Assembly (NCBI GenBank): GCA_930367215.1
Contig: OV884059.1
Location: forward strand, 148,736,511 to 148,800,510
Length of the DNA: 64,000 nt
Source of the DNA: Pollenia angustigena
Taxonomy: Eukaryota > Arthropoda > Insecta > Diptera > Polleniidae
Reading direction: 5' to 3'
Of this stretch, positions 45,796 to 56,553 are shown in pieces. Within the stretch, counting starts at the first letter, position 1. Each line of letters begins with the position of its first letter. The notes below the pieces were generated by a model. It ran no database searches, was not told the DNA's origin, and saw only the letters and a list, made by a program, of their open reading frames with translations. The position numbers and the translations under genes were made by a program.

Positions 45796-45937
45796 GTGCA
45801 GGTTCACACACGCCAAGTTTGACTCTTCAAGTCTGAATCTATAAGGAGAGAAGGGAAAAGGGAATGCCATTTATTTTCCCCTCTCTCCTAAAAAGTCAAG
45901 ACTTGACAAGTCAAACTTGACCTGTGTGAACCAGCAC
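45796..45937. mobile_element. Hairpin MITE with GTGCAGGTTCACAC ends (142 bp)
   Basis: The left arm GTGCAGGTTCACAC...CAAGTTTGACTCTTCAAGTC is inverted on the right (GACTTGACAAGTCAAACTTG...GTGTGAACCAGCAC). The centre is purine/pyrimidine-rich, as in the 16.34-kb hairpin. Confidence 0.85.
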
Positions 45938-45978
45938 TAATCGATCGAATGCCTGATTATGTTGAAGTATAACTCCCC

Positions 45979-46149
45979 GTCTACAACTGACATGATTTGC
46001 TGTTATAACATGATATTATAAAAGCGTTGTTAAAACATTTGCATTAACCACCGTGTTATAACATGAGAAAACCTCTAACATGATGAGTCTATACTTAACA
46101 CTAACATCATTTTAGTGTTAATGTTAAGCATTACATGTCAGTTGTAGAC
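45979..46149. mobile_element. Short MITE with GTCTACAACTGACATG TIRs (171 bp)
   Basis: GTCTACAACTGACATG at the left, exact inverse at the right. The interior has AACATGA/TAACACTAAC repeats. Confidence 0.8.
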
Positions 46150-48270
46150 TGTATGTTAAGAAGACATTAAAACTGTTAGCTATAAATTTAACAAAGGTGC
46201 CACCTTGTTTTCTGTAATCGTTGTTATAAATAACAAAAATGTTCGATATTTGGCCATTTAATTTGAAAATAATTTTAAGTTCTTCAATAAAATTTTGTAA
46301 CTATAGATGTGATTTTGCCCAGTGTAATTATTAGCAACTACTACTTACCGCCTTAAGAATATTCACTTCCAAGTGTGTGGTTGGTTGTTTACAAAAACAA
46401 CAACCACACAAGCAAAAAAAAATTAAATAAGAAAAAAATTTGAATAAACAAATAAATAAGGAAAGTAGTTTTGCTTTTAAAATTTAAACAACAACTAAAG
46501 CCAACATGCAACTTAAAAATCAACAACAACAAAAACGATAAGAAAAAAAAATAAACCGACGTCCAGCACTCTCGTTCCTTCATCAACTACAACAATAAGG
46601 AAAGTGGACTGGTTGAAGATTGTTTTTGGATTATTATTACAACAATCAGCCAACATTGGTGGTGGCCTTAACGCCTCAAGCGCCTGCCATGCGATACAAT
46701 TTCAAAAGCACAAAAAAATGCCAACAACAAAATGTAAACACACTAATGTTGCTGGCGTTATTTTTTTTGCAATGCTGTTGTTGCTTTTTATTTATTCATT
46801 TTTAATTTTTACCACAGCCCCAACTAAAATGAAACAAAGCAAATGAATTTGAAATTAAACCATCACCAACACACAAATAATCGCACTACGTACTTTTTGT
46901 TGCTTTGAATGGTCACAACCTCCATGCTAAACCAACAAACACCTCGAGTGGCCTCATCCTAAACTACATATTACACGCCACCATTAACATTGTCGTCATC
47001 ATTACGAATCTCCTTTACATCATTATGATGATCTTTGGTATCTGACCAGGTTGTAAGGGAGTTGAAAGTGTTAAAAAATGCCGAATGCAAAATTGACAGT
47101 GAACAACAACATCATACAGAAAAAAAAAATCAACAACAGAAATAAAACATGACAGTAGTTAAATTTACATTTCGAATGTGAAACTTAAAATACAGAAGTT
47201 TTAAAGCCGCAAGGAAGTATGTAGTGGAAGCAAAAGGGAGGTATTTGGACAGGAAGCGAACATGTGAACAATTTTCAAATCGTTTTAATAACAAAACTCT
47301 GAAGAATATCAATTTAAAAAAGGAAGAAGATCGGTCATTCCGAATATACCCGATAGCTACCAACAACAGAGCGTTAAACACATCTAGATGAAAAAAAGCA
47401 TTCGGTTCATTAGAGTGTGTCTAAAAACTAATAAGAATTTTAAAAGCACAATTATTAAATGATCGGGGGGCTACTTTTTATTGTGATGAGAAAGAAATTA
47501 GTACCAAATCTAGAGATTGGTACACTTTAATGCGTTTGCGCGTTTGTCTTTCGCATCCTTTTACTTTTTTCTCTTCGCAAATCCCGCTATTTTTATTTTA
47601 TTTTAATTTTCAAATTTCAAATTTGTTTACATATTTGACATTTCATAACTGTCAATACGCGCCATCTTTAATTTTAATTGCCAGTATTGCTTCATTTTTA
47701 TTTTCGAGAGATAACCTAAAGATAACCTAATTGACATTTTTCTTTCGTATCGAAATTGAATTCACATCGCAATAGATTATAAAAAATACTATTTCAGAGG
47801 AAATTTATATTTGGACTAAGCGAAATATTGGACAAATTTTTCCAATTTTCTATTCAAAACATACTTTTATAAATTACCGATTTTCTAAACCATCGTTCTC
47901 CCATTCCATGCCGTGTTAAAGTGATCGTCCGAAAACCACAATTGCGGGAATATAAGTTGTATGAGGTCTGGTACACATTTTTAGAAGGGGTTTCTGCTGG
48001 ATTGCAAAACTATTTCCTTTAAATATTAAGGCTTCAAGATAAGTAATGTAAGTTCAATAATCTTTGCAAGATTCCAAAATCATCCAACAAATTTTAAGCT
48101 CAAATGAGAAATTTGTTAAAGATAGGTCTTAACAAATACATACAGAGCGTTACAAGAAAGCCATGAATTTTTGGCTAAGGCTTTAATGCTGCGATCGGCA
48201 AATTCAAAACTCCGCGTTATCTCTTTCATTACGAACGTGTACATACACATTGAAGAGAATTTAACAACAC
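46150..48270. other. Unassigned stretch, less AT-extreme in part
   Basis: 46.37-47.1 kb is rich in CAACAAC/TTGTTG words and has the most balanced composition of the region, as in fly introns or regulatory DNA. An inverted repeat GTGTGGTTGGTTGTTT/ACAACAACCACAC lies at ~46.37-46.41 kb. The 80-residue frame at 46604-46846 has a hydrophobic segment but no recognisable family; I do not call it a gene. Confidence 0.4.
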
Positions 48271-48274
48271 TAAC

Positions 48275-48615
48275 AATCCCTGTAAACAATTTCCATCACC
48301 GAATCATCGCCCGCGAATCGCCAGCAAGTTGTCTAACATCGCTGCGATGCATCGCGTGGAAGCTAAATGCGATCCTCTAGCGAATTGTGAAAACGTTCGC
48401 ATGTGTCAACCACGCGAATCGCGGTACTCGTGGATCTCGATTCGCGTGAACATCGTGTGCCGCGGTACACGAATCGCGTGGTTGTCACATGCGAACTTTT
48501 TCGCGGTTCGCCAGAGGATCGCATTTAGCTTCCACGCGATGCATCGCTACGATGTTCGACAATTTGCTGGCGATTCGCGGGCGATGATTCGGCGATGAAA
48601 ATTGCTTTCAGGGAT
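48275..48615. mobile_element. Large GC-richer palindrome, foldback MITE (341 bp)
   Basis: The two ~155-bp arms are nearly perfect inverses: ATCCCTG..A..CAATTT.CATC, CGAATCATCGCC, CGAATCGCCAGCAA, GATGCATCGCGTGGAAGCTA, AATGCGATCCTCT, CCACGCGAATCG, with a short centre at ~48.44 kb. It is much richer in CG than its surroundings. The 89-residue frame across it is a product of the palindrome. A related word pair (TAATCATCGCC, CAATCGCCAAAA) follows at ~48.87 kb. Confidence 0.85.
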
Positions 48616-49280
48616 ATTTTAAATAACACACCTTTCACAAATCACTTGCTCAACTGGAATGACAGTTTTGCTAATTGCCCTTGAAACCAAGTATTTATTT
48701 TCCCGATACCTTAACGAAACAACAAGAAAAAAAAACCTATCGAAAGTTATAAAAAAACACTGATGATTGCCGCTACTTGTGTGCGCTCGCATTTTCATCG
48801 TATAGTTGTAATGTGTAGGCGATGGTTAGCGATTCGTATTCCCTGAATGGGGTCGCGTAATCATCGCCAAACAAGCAATCGCCAAAAAATTTCAAAAATG
48901 TTTGGAGGGATAACTTATGTAGAATTCTTACAACGCACACAATCGCAAAATGTAATAGTTTAGCTTGCCTATTGCAGCTTAAATGCGACCGGCTATCCGT
49001 TCTTTTAACATACGACTTCTTACGGTCTTGAGTAATAAGGGATTAATTTTTGATCGCCAGAACTGTTTCGAGGTTAAAATTAGTTTTCTAAATTTGACGT
49101 TCACGCAGCGTTTCAGACACTAAAAGTCATCTATCAAAGACTCTTGGCTTTTATCAATTCCACTACTTGCAAACGTTTTGAAATTTTTTATTTTTAGCGA
49201 CCTTTTCCCCTCCTTCTTAACAAAAAATCGTCAAAATTACGAACAGCGATCTGGGTGGCATCGTCGCCATATTTGAAGCA

Positions 49281-49600
49281 GTGATCGAAAATAAACTGAA
49301 AATTATTAAGAAACGATATCTATTTCTTAGTGTTTGTGTATTAGTACACAACTCTTAATACCATTAACAACTATTTTCACGAATTTAACAAACATTATGA
49401 AGTGTTCTGTTTTTCATTATAAAACAGAAAAATTGTAGTGATTCTGTAGACAAAAATTATATTTTAATGTTCTTTAGTGTTTTCTATCAAATTGATGAAG
49501 GAATGACTAAAGAAAATATTTTAGCGACGCTTCTCACTAGTATTGTTGCTATTGCTTGACAATTTGCACCACCACAGCGCGAAGAGCATGGGTGTGAATG
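49281..49600. mobile_element. hAT MITE fragment (family of 8.01 and 52.87 kb)
   Basis: Starts CAGTGATCGAAAATAAAC and shares ACACAACTCTTAATACC, ATTGTAGTGATTCTGTAGAC and ATATTTTAATGTTCT with the complete copies. The right end is not clear. Confidence 0.7.
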
Positions 49601-50159
49601 TTTTGTTTTTGTAAAATAAATTTTTCGGCTGTTTGTTTTTTTTTTCGTTAAAAACACATATGTTTCAGTTTCAGCTAAAAAGGACTTATGTATAAAAAAT
49701 CGATTTTTACTTTTTCGGTGATTCTTTAAATAGACAATACGCTCTTTCTAACACAGCAAACCGTTTTCTAACTGCATCACTTTTGTCATAAGTAAGCTTT
49801 AAAATATGTACACCTTTGACAAGAAAAGAAAAATAAAAGAACCCGATGTAACAAAATTTTTTTTAATTGATCTAATTAACTTGAAACTCGCCTTTCGAGG
49901 ATTTTTGGGACCGACGATTTCGAATCTGGTATAAGATTTTGAAAATTCTTATACAAACAGGTTATCACTAAAACTACAATAGCGCTTGATGAGAAATGCT
50001 TGACGTGTACAGACCCCTTTAAGGACTACTGCTTTTTGACTACGACACCACCCATACATAATAAGTCCGAATATTAAAAGCATCAAAGATGGAGGCAACT
50101 AATCTTTCAATTAAGTCGGAAAATGTCAACAACGCTACATATTATTTTGTTTTATTCGT

Positions 50160-50950
50160 TTGATGTTTGTTATGTTTTTTATAAATAGGTTAGGTTCCAT
50201 TGGCAGCCGTGATCAAGCACAGCTCACGTAGGTCCATTAATTAGTCCCTGTTGTGTTACCATATCACGCCGTCTCCCATGGGTCCTATGAAATCTGGCTG
50301 CTAGTATTCCCATGCAGCCATCTGGTCGATTCAATAAAGGAGTGGATCCTGTTTACATCAACATCAGAGAGACAAGTTTTGTTCCCAGGGGCTCTTCGAC
50401 CAAACATTTCGAGTCTTAAGTCTCCGAATGCCGTTCAATTACAGAGAAGATGTTCCGTTGACTATTCCTCCTCCTCATCGCCGGAACTTCTACACAAGCC
50501 ATTATAAGGGAGCCCCAGCCTCTGGGCGTGCCTCCAAATGGGCCAGTGGCCAGTTATAACCGCAATTAGGTTTCTTAGATGATGTCTGGACAGCTGTAAT
50601 GCCCGCCGTGTCCTTTTTTCATCTATGATGGGCCAGATTTTTCTGGTTTCCCCACAGGCGGTTTCATCGTGCCAGCTCTGACTGGCGATAAGATGAAACT
50701 TGTGCGCTATAAGTTGCTTACACCTTGGGAGTGAAGCACCTACATAATATATGGAACCGTCCCGATTCAAGGTGGTACCTGCATACGCCAACGAATCGGC
50801 CATGCAGGTCCCATGTATGACCCCGTGTCCGGGGACCCAATTAAGGGTGACCAGTGAATGTCTCGCTATCTCCTCTAGAGACATCCGGCATTCTCAGACA
50901 ATTCTCGATGTGATGAACACATTCTCCAGGGTTTTTTTTTTATAAATAAC
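50160..50950 (-). pseudogene. LINE ORF2 C-terminus with RNase H domain (I/LOA/R1-like)
   Basis: The minus-strand frame 50884-50462 (140 residues) starts near LVTLNWVPGHGVIHGTCMAD, the end of a LINE RNase H domain (usual 'V.L.WVPGH.GI.GNE.AD.LA..G'). It continues to AQRLGLPYNGLCRSSGDEEE, the C-terminal C..C..EEE element that precedes 'T..H.LC.C'. After a frame change the expected EHLL-type Cys/His follow towards 50.4 kb. RNase H places it in LINE groups such as I, LOA or R1-like. Catalytic Asp/Glu of the RNase H lie upstream and are absent. Frameshifts and truncation make it a relic; the 3' part ends near GGTTAGGTTCC at ~50.19 kb. Confidence 0.8.
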
Positions 50951-52388
50951 AAATATTAAAAAAGGTTTGCGACTTTTATTTTCTTATACTAGTTTTTTGT
51001 GCAACTTTGTTTTTATTAAGCGGCGTACTTTGTAAACATTTTTAACGATAACGGAACTATTTTGACAAAACTGTGTGGTCTTTGTCTTCCGTGTCAAAAT
51101 CACCACATCTTCACACGCACACCAATTCCCCACTCGTCGATCAATCGATGTATTTTAACTTCACTTTTTTTAAATTAAATAAAAACTTGGTTTTTTTTAA
51201 TTCCTTCGCTCAATAAAACAACCGAGAATAAATTATACATGTCTTCCCATCAAAACGCTGTATAAGTTATCAAAGACACAAACCATTTGTTAAAGAAACA
51301 GCATCTTTGCACATTTTCCATACACAAATTTCAGTTGCTGTAGGGCCTTAGCAATTCGATCTGGCTTTATTTTAAATCCAAAACTACTATTTCTTTAAGG
51401 TTTAGGTTACTCTAATGACCATCATCATAGAGTTTACACCATTAAGCACTTAACTTTACTACTGCCGTGGACAACAATCACATATTACATTTAAGAGCTT
51501 CTAACACATCCTGCAAATATTGCTAAGGAACTTTTATTACAATGAAAGCAAAAAAAAAAAAACATTCAAAAGATACCGCTTTTGTGCAGCCCTGGACTTT
51601 ATTTATGCGTTTTTTTTTCTTCTTTTTTTTACTACAACAACTATTTGTTTAATGTTGGTCTTCAGCTCATTTTGTAGTTGCAGTTGCTGTCTATTTGGAC
51701 AATTTATTTGTTAATGGCTTTTAGCAACACTTCATTGAACAATTGACATAAATGTATATTTACAATAAAATACAACAAACAACAGCACTACAACAAATGT
51801 TCGCAGAGGCGTAACGTTAGTTAAATTAAAATTTAAAAAAACAATAAAAAAAAACTGCTGTTCTTTTAATTGTCTTAAACGAATTTGAAAACTTGTTAAA
51901 AGACACCAGTCACACAGAGTCAATATTTGTAGAAACTATTTAGAGACTTAAGACAAATTTGTTAAAAAAATTTCTAAAAATTTCATAAAATTTATTTGAA
52001 TGAATAAAAAGATTAGTGGGGTTTGTAGTTTAAAATTAGCTTGTTTAACTAATTAACAAGTTTAAGCTAAAAAAATCAACATTTATTGAAATTTTTGTTT
52101 AAAAAATCCAATCAATTTTCGGTTTTTTGTAAGGCCATGATGTTTTCTTGGTAATAGTTAAAATTTATAAGTGTACCATTGTATGTATATGAAAGCTTAA
52201 TGTTCATACTATGCGTTCAATCCGTTGATGCGTTTATGCATCTGCAAAAGGTGGAATCAGTTTAAAATTGTATTGGCAAGTAACAGACACAAAAACAATA
52301 AAAATTGATTTCAATTAAAAAAATTTGTGATATTAATTAAATTAATAAAATTTGCACCAGTAAACGAATTAATAGTATCAATGAAAAG
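50951..52388. other. AT-rich spacer, no recognisable gene
   Basis: Contains T/A tracts and a moderately balanced stretch at 51.05-51.5 kb. No coding frame of a known family, no RNA gene seen. Confidence 0.5.
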
Positions 52389-52452
52389 TTTAATTCATTT
52401 GATTAAACATTTAATTCATTTGATTAAACGTTAAATTCACTTGATTAAATTT
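52389..52452. repeat. ~21-bp tandem repeat, three units
   Basis: TTTAATTCATTTGATTAAAC repeated with small changes. Confidence 0.8.
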
Positions 52453-52580
52453 TTGGTGTGTAGCTCCAGCTTAAAATTTTTAAATTAAGCCTTTGTTATC
52501 TGAGAACAGAGTGGATAATTTAGCCATTTTGTGGTTAGATTTACCCACATTTATTTCGTTAAGCTATCAAGAAATTAAAA

Positions 52581-52747
52581 ATGGGTCGCTTACGGATGGC
52601 AACTGAAGTGGAGTTCAGTTGCCAACAGCGAAATCAGGCAACGCCTCTCATGTTTAAATATAAAAAAGGAAAAAAATTTTTATTTTTTAACATAAGCGGC
52701 GTTGCCGGATTTTTCTGCTGGCAACTCAACATTCGTAATTGACCCAT
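52581..52747. mobile_element. Hairpin MITE with ATGGGTCG ends, copy A (167 bp)
   Basis: Arms: ATGGGTCGCTTACGGATGGC...GTTGCCAACAG...CAGGCAACGCC and inverse GGCGTTGCCGG...CTGGCAACTCAAC...CGTAATTGACCCAT. Copy B is at 57347-57501. Confidence 0.85.
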
Positions 52748-52869
52748 TAGCCATTTTTATTAAGCCAAGTTTTCTTCAAGTGTTTAAAATTTTCTTTTGT
52801 TTTAAATTTTGTAGATTTTTTCTGCCGTATTCATAAAAAATTAAAATGGATTTGAAATGTATTTTAAGA

Positions 52870-53363
52870 CAGTGTTCGAAAACGTTCGGCTCACACACCC
52901 AGGAACGATATCTATTTTTTTTAGTGATTGTGTATACATACACAACCCTTAATACCGTTCGTAACTATTTTCAAGAAAGAACCGAACATTATATGATGTA
53001 AAAAACATAACAATTGTAGTGATACTGTAGACAAACATTATATTTTAATGTTCTATAATGTTTTTTTCGTGTGTGTATTTTGTTTTTGTAAAAAATGTTT
53101 GGTTTTTTTTACCAGCCAAGAGGGACGAACATTAATGAGCCGAACCGAACCCATTGAAGTTTGTGGATTTTCAAAAAAAAAAAAAAACCGAACGGAATTG
53201 AGTTTGATAACTACAGTAATATTTTTGTGTTCGAAAGATGACTAACAGGGAAACGTTACTTTTTTAATGATTTTCTACACAAACACTATTAGCGTTTGTG
53301 TTTTCCACAAATCTGCCGAACCGCAATTAAGAAACGATATTTAGTGTTTATTTTCGAACACTG
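52870..53363. mobile_element. hAT-type MITE, copy 2, with 8-bp TSD TTTTAAGA (494 bp)
   Basis: CAGTGTTCGAAAA at both ends (inverted). TTTTAAGA at 52862-52869 and 53364-53371 is an exact 8-bp target duplication. Inverted relative to the 8.01-kb copy. Confidence 0.93.
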
Positions 53364-53747
53364 TTTTAAGACAAATTTGTATGAAAATTTTGCCTTAAAA
53401 CAAATTTTAAACTTATTTTATTTTTTATGAATACGGCAGTTTATGTTAAGTTTATTAAGAAATTATTTGTACAAACAAAATAAATAATCTCTTTGACAAT
53501 TTCAGTGTACTAAATATGTTTTATAAGTTTTTTATTTACATTGATGTGTTTTTTTTTTTTTTTTTAATAAAATCTTGATTAGTAATTTTCCAGCCAATAT
53601 TTAGCCATTTTTTACTAAAAAGTTAGACATTTTAATTAGTAAAGAGTTGGCATCACTGTCTGAGAGCTTTCTTTACAGTAGTGTAAGAGAGTTAAAGGTA
53701 TTTGAAAAGCACCATTAATCTTTTAGGTCGAAAAATTTTGATCATAA

Positions 53748-54702
53748 TTCCCAGTTCATACGATGCAAGTAATATTGGTCAGCTTGCCTACTTTATGGGC
53801 GAGCGTGAAGAGGGGAAAAGAAACGAGTACTCAGCTTGATGTACTCTTCATATACGATTTGTTTCCTTAAGGCGCCCGTACACGACATGTATTTGTCATC
53901 TGACATGTCAAATTTTCAACTCACATGTAATTGTTCATGTCTGTCAAAATTGCTGTTTTACATAAGGTTTATAATATTCGGTCACAAACGTACATGTAAG
54001 TTGCTTCTAACATTGTCTCTGTTTTTTTTCGCATTGTTATTGCAGAAACCAAAGTAGTTCTCGGTTTCAAAATAGCTTGCTGCCGCCACGAAAATATTTA
54101 TTTGCGCCGTAAAATAATTTAGCCATCTTAACATTTTTTCTTTTATTTTAAAGATACCAATTTAGAATTTTATAATTAAACGGTTTTTATGTATATATTT
54201 ACATAAATTCTATTCAATGGTGAGATGAGCATACATATCTTGGTATTGTAAAATATTGACTTCAGCCGGCTAATGATTCCGTCAATAGTTGACGCCGCTG
54301 CCAGTTTCTTCCCGGCATAGATTTCTGAGGTCAGATGGTTTGTCAGAAGAAAATAGAGCACGCTCTAGTTGAAATTTTGTCAGATGACTTTGCGTCTGAC
54401 TTTTACAGAAGCAAAGTTAAAAAGGTAACACACGACATGTATGTGTTTTGCAGTGGGAAATTTGACATGTCAGATGACAAAAACATGTCGTCTATATGCT
54501 CCTTTATTCGTAATCTTCAGCAGGTCCATTTTGACAATTATCTTTTATATTTAATTTCGCTATACAGCGTTAATTTCCTAGGGAAAGGAAAATATCAAAA
54601 TGCATTCATCGCATTGTGTGAACGCCGAAGATATTTCAAAGAAGAAAATGTGATAAGTTAATTAATAAGACTTCATGCATCGTATGAATTGGAACTAAGC
54701 AA
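53748..54702. mobile_element. Outer TIR element around a nested MITE
   Basis: The left AGTTCATACGATGCAAGTAA and right (inverted) AATTCATACGATGCATGAAG form a TIR of ~27 bp with mismatches, enclosing the 53.87-54.50 kb MITE. Confidence 0.6.
53871..54502. mobile_element. MITE with ACGACATGT...CATCTGACATGTCAAATTT TIRs (~632 bp)
   Basis: ACGACATGTATTTGTCATCT then GACATGTCAAATTT at the left, inverted with one difference at the right (AAATTTGACATGTCAGATGA). The 108-residue frame at 54335-54661 overlaps its right end and is not supported as a gene. Confidence 0.8.
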
Positions 54703-55745
54703 TTACTGTTCAGGCTTAAGAATATTTGCGTAAATATAAGAAATTATTTTAGAAATCTTTTTAGCAAAAATTCTTATTCATCCATCTAAAAAATACCTCA
54801 ATAAACCATTTTCTATTTCTTTTACTCATTTTTATAGCTGATACGTGTCTTTTGCCATTAATTGTTGCATATTCTCCACTTATTTCAAAAATAAACTCTA
54901 GTGGCAATTTAACAGAAAACAAACAAAAAAAATCACACAATAATTTATGTGCCAAGGGATCTAAATTCTTAAGCACTTTCGATCGTTTTTACTAAAAAAA
55001 AAAATATATATAAATATAGAATAACATAATATTAAAAAAAAGACATTCAAACGAATGTATTTCGTTATCTCTTTAATTTTTATGTTTTTCAATCTTATTT
55101 CAAATATTTTTTTTTTGTTTTGTTTTATTGCCATGAATCATTAAGACCACATCAGCAGAACAAGCAAATTATGTGTGTGTTTGTTTTTTTTTCGCAAATG
55201 CGTAAGAATGCGCTCTGAATGAGTGTGACAAATAAAAAGTATCTATTTAAAAGTGGCAAGTACCTTTTTTTAATGTGGCGCCACCATTTATGATAAATGT
55301 TAAGTGAAAATAAAAACTCCATACAAATAATTCATATTTCAATACTTTTAACATGAACGCTCTGCATGCTAATTTCAAAATTTTCTAATGTTCTAATATC
55401 AAAACAAATATAATTAGAAGTTAAAACAAACTCATAAATTAAATTTATTTATGAAAAAAAAGTAAAGCGTATACGGAAAAGTTAAATTTTTAAAATTATT
55501 GCAAATTTTTTTAAAAAAAAGAAAAGTTTAAAATTTTGAAGATTTCAAAAGTGAATAAATAAATTCATTTGATAATTAAAAAAAACATGTGTTTGAAATT
55601 AAAAAAGTTGTGCCATTACGGAATTTAAATAAAAATATGATGAGTTAAGTCACTTAACTTAGTGGATAACATTATTCTGTTAACATAACAGAATGTGTTA
55701 ATTTAACTTAACCCACATTTCAAAAAGTACAAAAAATTCCAAGTT
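54703..55745. other. AT-rich spacer, no recognisable gene
   Basis: Homopolymer-rich. A GGCGCCACC word at ~55.28 kb is the only GC-rich point. Nothing assigned. Confidence 0.5.
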
Positions 55746-55820
55746 TTCCTTTAAATATAAAATAATCATATTAATTCTTATTCGCTTTAAGGGTTTTATT
55801 TGTATAATATTTTTAGCTTT

Positions 55821-56481
55821 AATTAGTATTGTGGTTATTTTGTTGAACTATTTATGGTTTTTAATCCAAATTTTTAATATTTTTAATTAGGCTTAAGTTC
55901 ATGAAATTTAATTTTTATTAAATTATTTTTGTGAAGAAAGGAATTTTACAACATGAAAATTAATTAAAATTGTTATTGATAATCTTTCATTCTTGACGTG
56001 GCTCGGGCTCGAACCCTGGCCGGCAGGTTACCATGACATGTTTCGATCGCAACCACTCGATCTCCTCAGATGGATTTGCCGTCTTACACTCGCAGCCATC
56101 GACGCCTGCTGACGTCACTAGTCAAACATCAATCCTTAAACCAAATTGTATTTTAACATTTGGTAGATCGAAATTTGCTTTCCTGAATGATTATCCATTT
56201 TAATTGATTTTACATGTTTTTTCCTTTACTTCTGTTTTTTCGTACTTTCGTCAAGAATTTTTCTTGAAGTCCAAGTACATTTTTTTTTTTTTTTTTTTTT
56301 TTTTGTTTTTTCACTTTGTCTTTCTCTTTTCTGTTGACCTTTTTCAGCACAACTTGAAGGACAAATGTACACATAGAGCTCGTGCCTAAGCTTTAACAAT
56401 AATTAGTATTGTGGTTATTTTGTTGAACTATTTATGGTTTTTAATCCAAATTTTTAATATTTTTAATTAGGCTTAAGTTCA
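55821..56481 (-). mobile_element. Retrozyme-like element, single copy with TSD TTAGCTTT (661 bp)
   Basis: One 564-bp unit plus ~97 bp repeated at the other end. Begins AATTAGTATTGTGG (the fixed 3' end, sense strand minus) and ends …GGCTTAAGTTCA. TTAGCTTT at 55813-55820 and 56482-56489 is the target duplication, confirmed by the unsplit repeat at 40.1-40.27 kb. It carries a T tract (~56280-56304). Diverged from the array. Confidence 0.88.
56021..56081 (-). ncRNA. Hammerhead ribozyme, type I (diverged copy)
   Basis: Minus strand: CGGC, AAAT, CCAT, CTGAGGA, GATCG-AGTGGTTG-CGATC, GAAA, ACATGT/GTC, ATGG, GCCG. Stem I is CCAT/ATGG as at 35.46 kb, while stem II is GATCG/CGATC as in the array, so the helices vary independently but remain paired. 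Confidence 0.9.
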
Positions 56482-56501
56482 TTAGCTTTTCTAAAATCTT
56501 T

Positions 56502-56553
56502 GGAAAAGGGTTTCCTAAGCAACCAGTGAAATGCGCATAGAAACTAAGTTTCC
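56502..56553 (+). ncRNA. Remnant of second-family hammerhead, 5' core deleted
   Basis: GGAAA, AGGGTTTC, then directly CTAAGCAACCAGTGAAATGC, GCATA, GAAACT, AAG, TTTCC. The 13 bases that hold CTGATGA and the 5' side of stem II (present at 40.19 kb) are missing. GAAA, the ATGCGCAT stem III and the stem I strands GGTTTC/GAAACT remain. Confidence 0.7.

Noticed and set aside
46604..46846. 80-residue frame with one hydrophobic segment
   Set aside because: No family recognised, biased CAAC/TTG-rich sequence, no splice or promoter context; not enough to call a gene.
48329..48598. 89-residue open frame at 48.3-48.6 kb
   Set aside because: It lies wholly inside the 341-bp palindrome; its two halves are reverse complements, so the frame is a by-product.
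54335..54661. 108-residue frame at 54.3-54.7 kb
   Set aside because: It runs across the right TIR of a MITE and into its outer element; no family signature.
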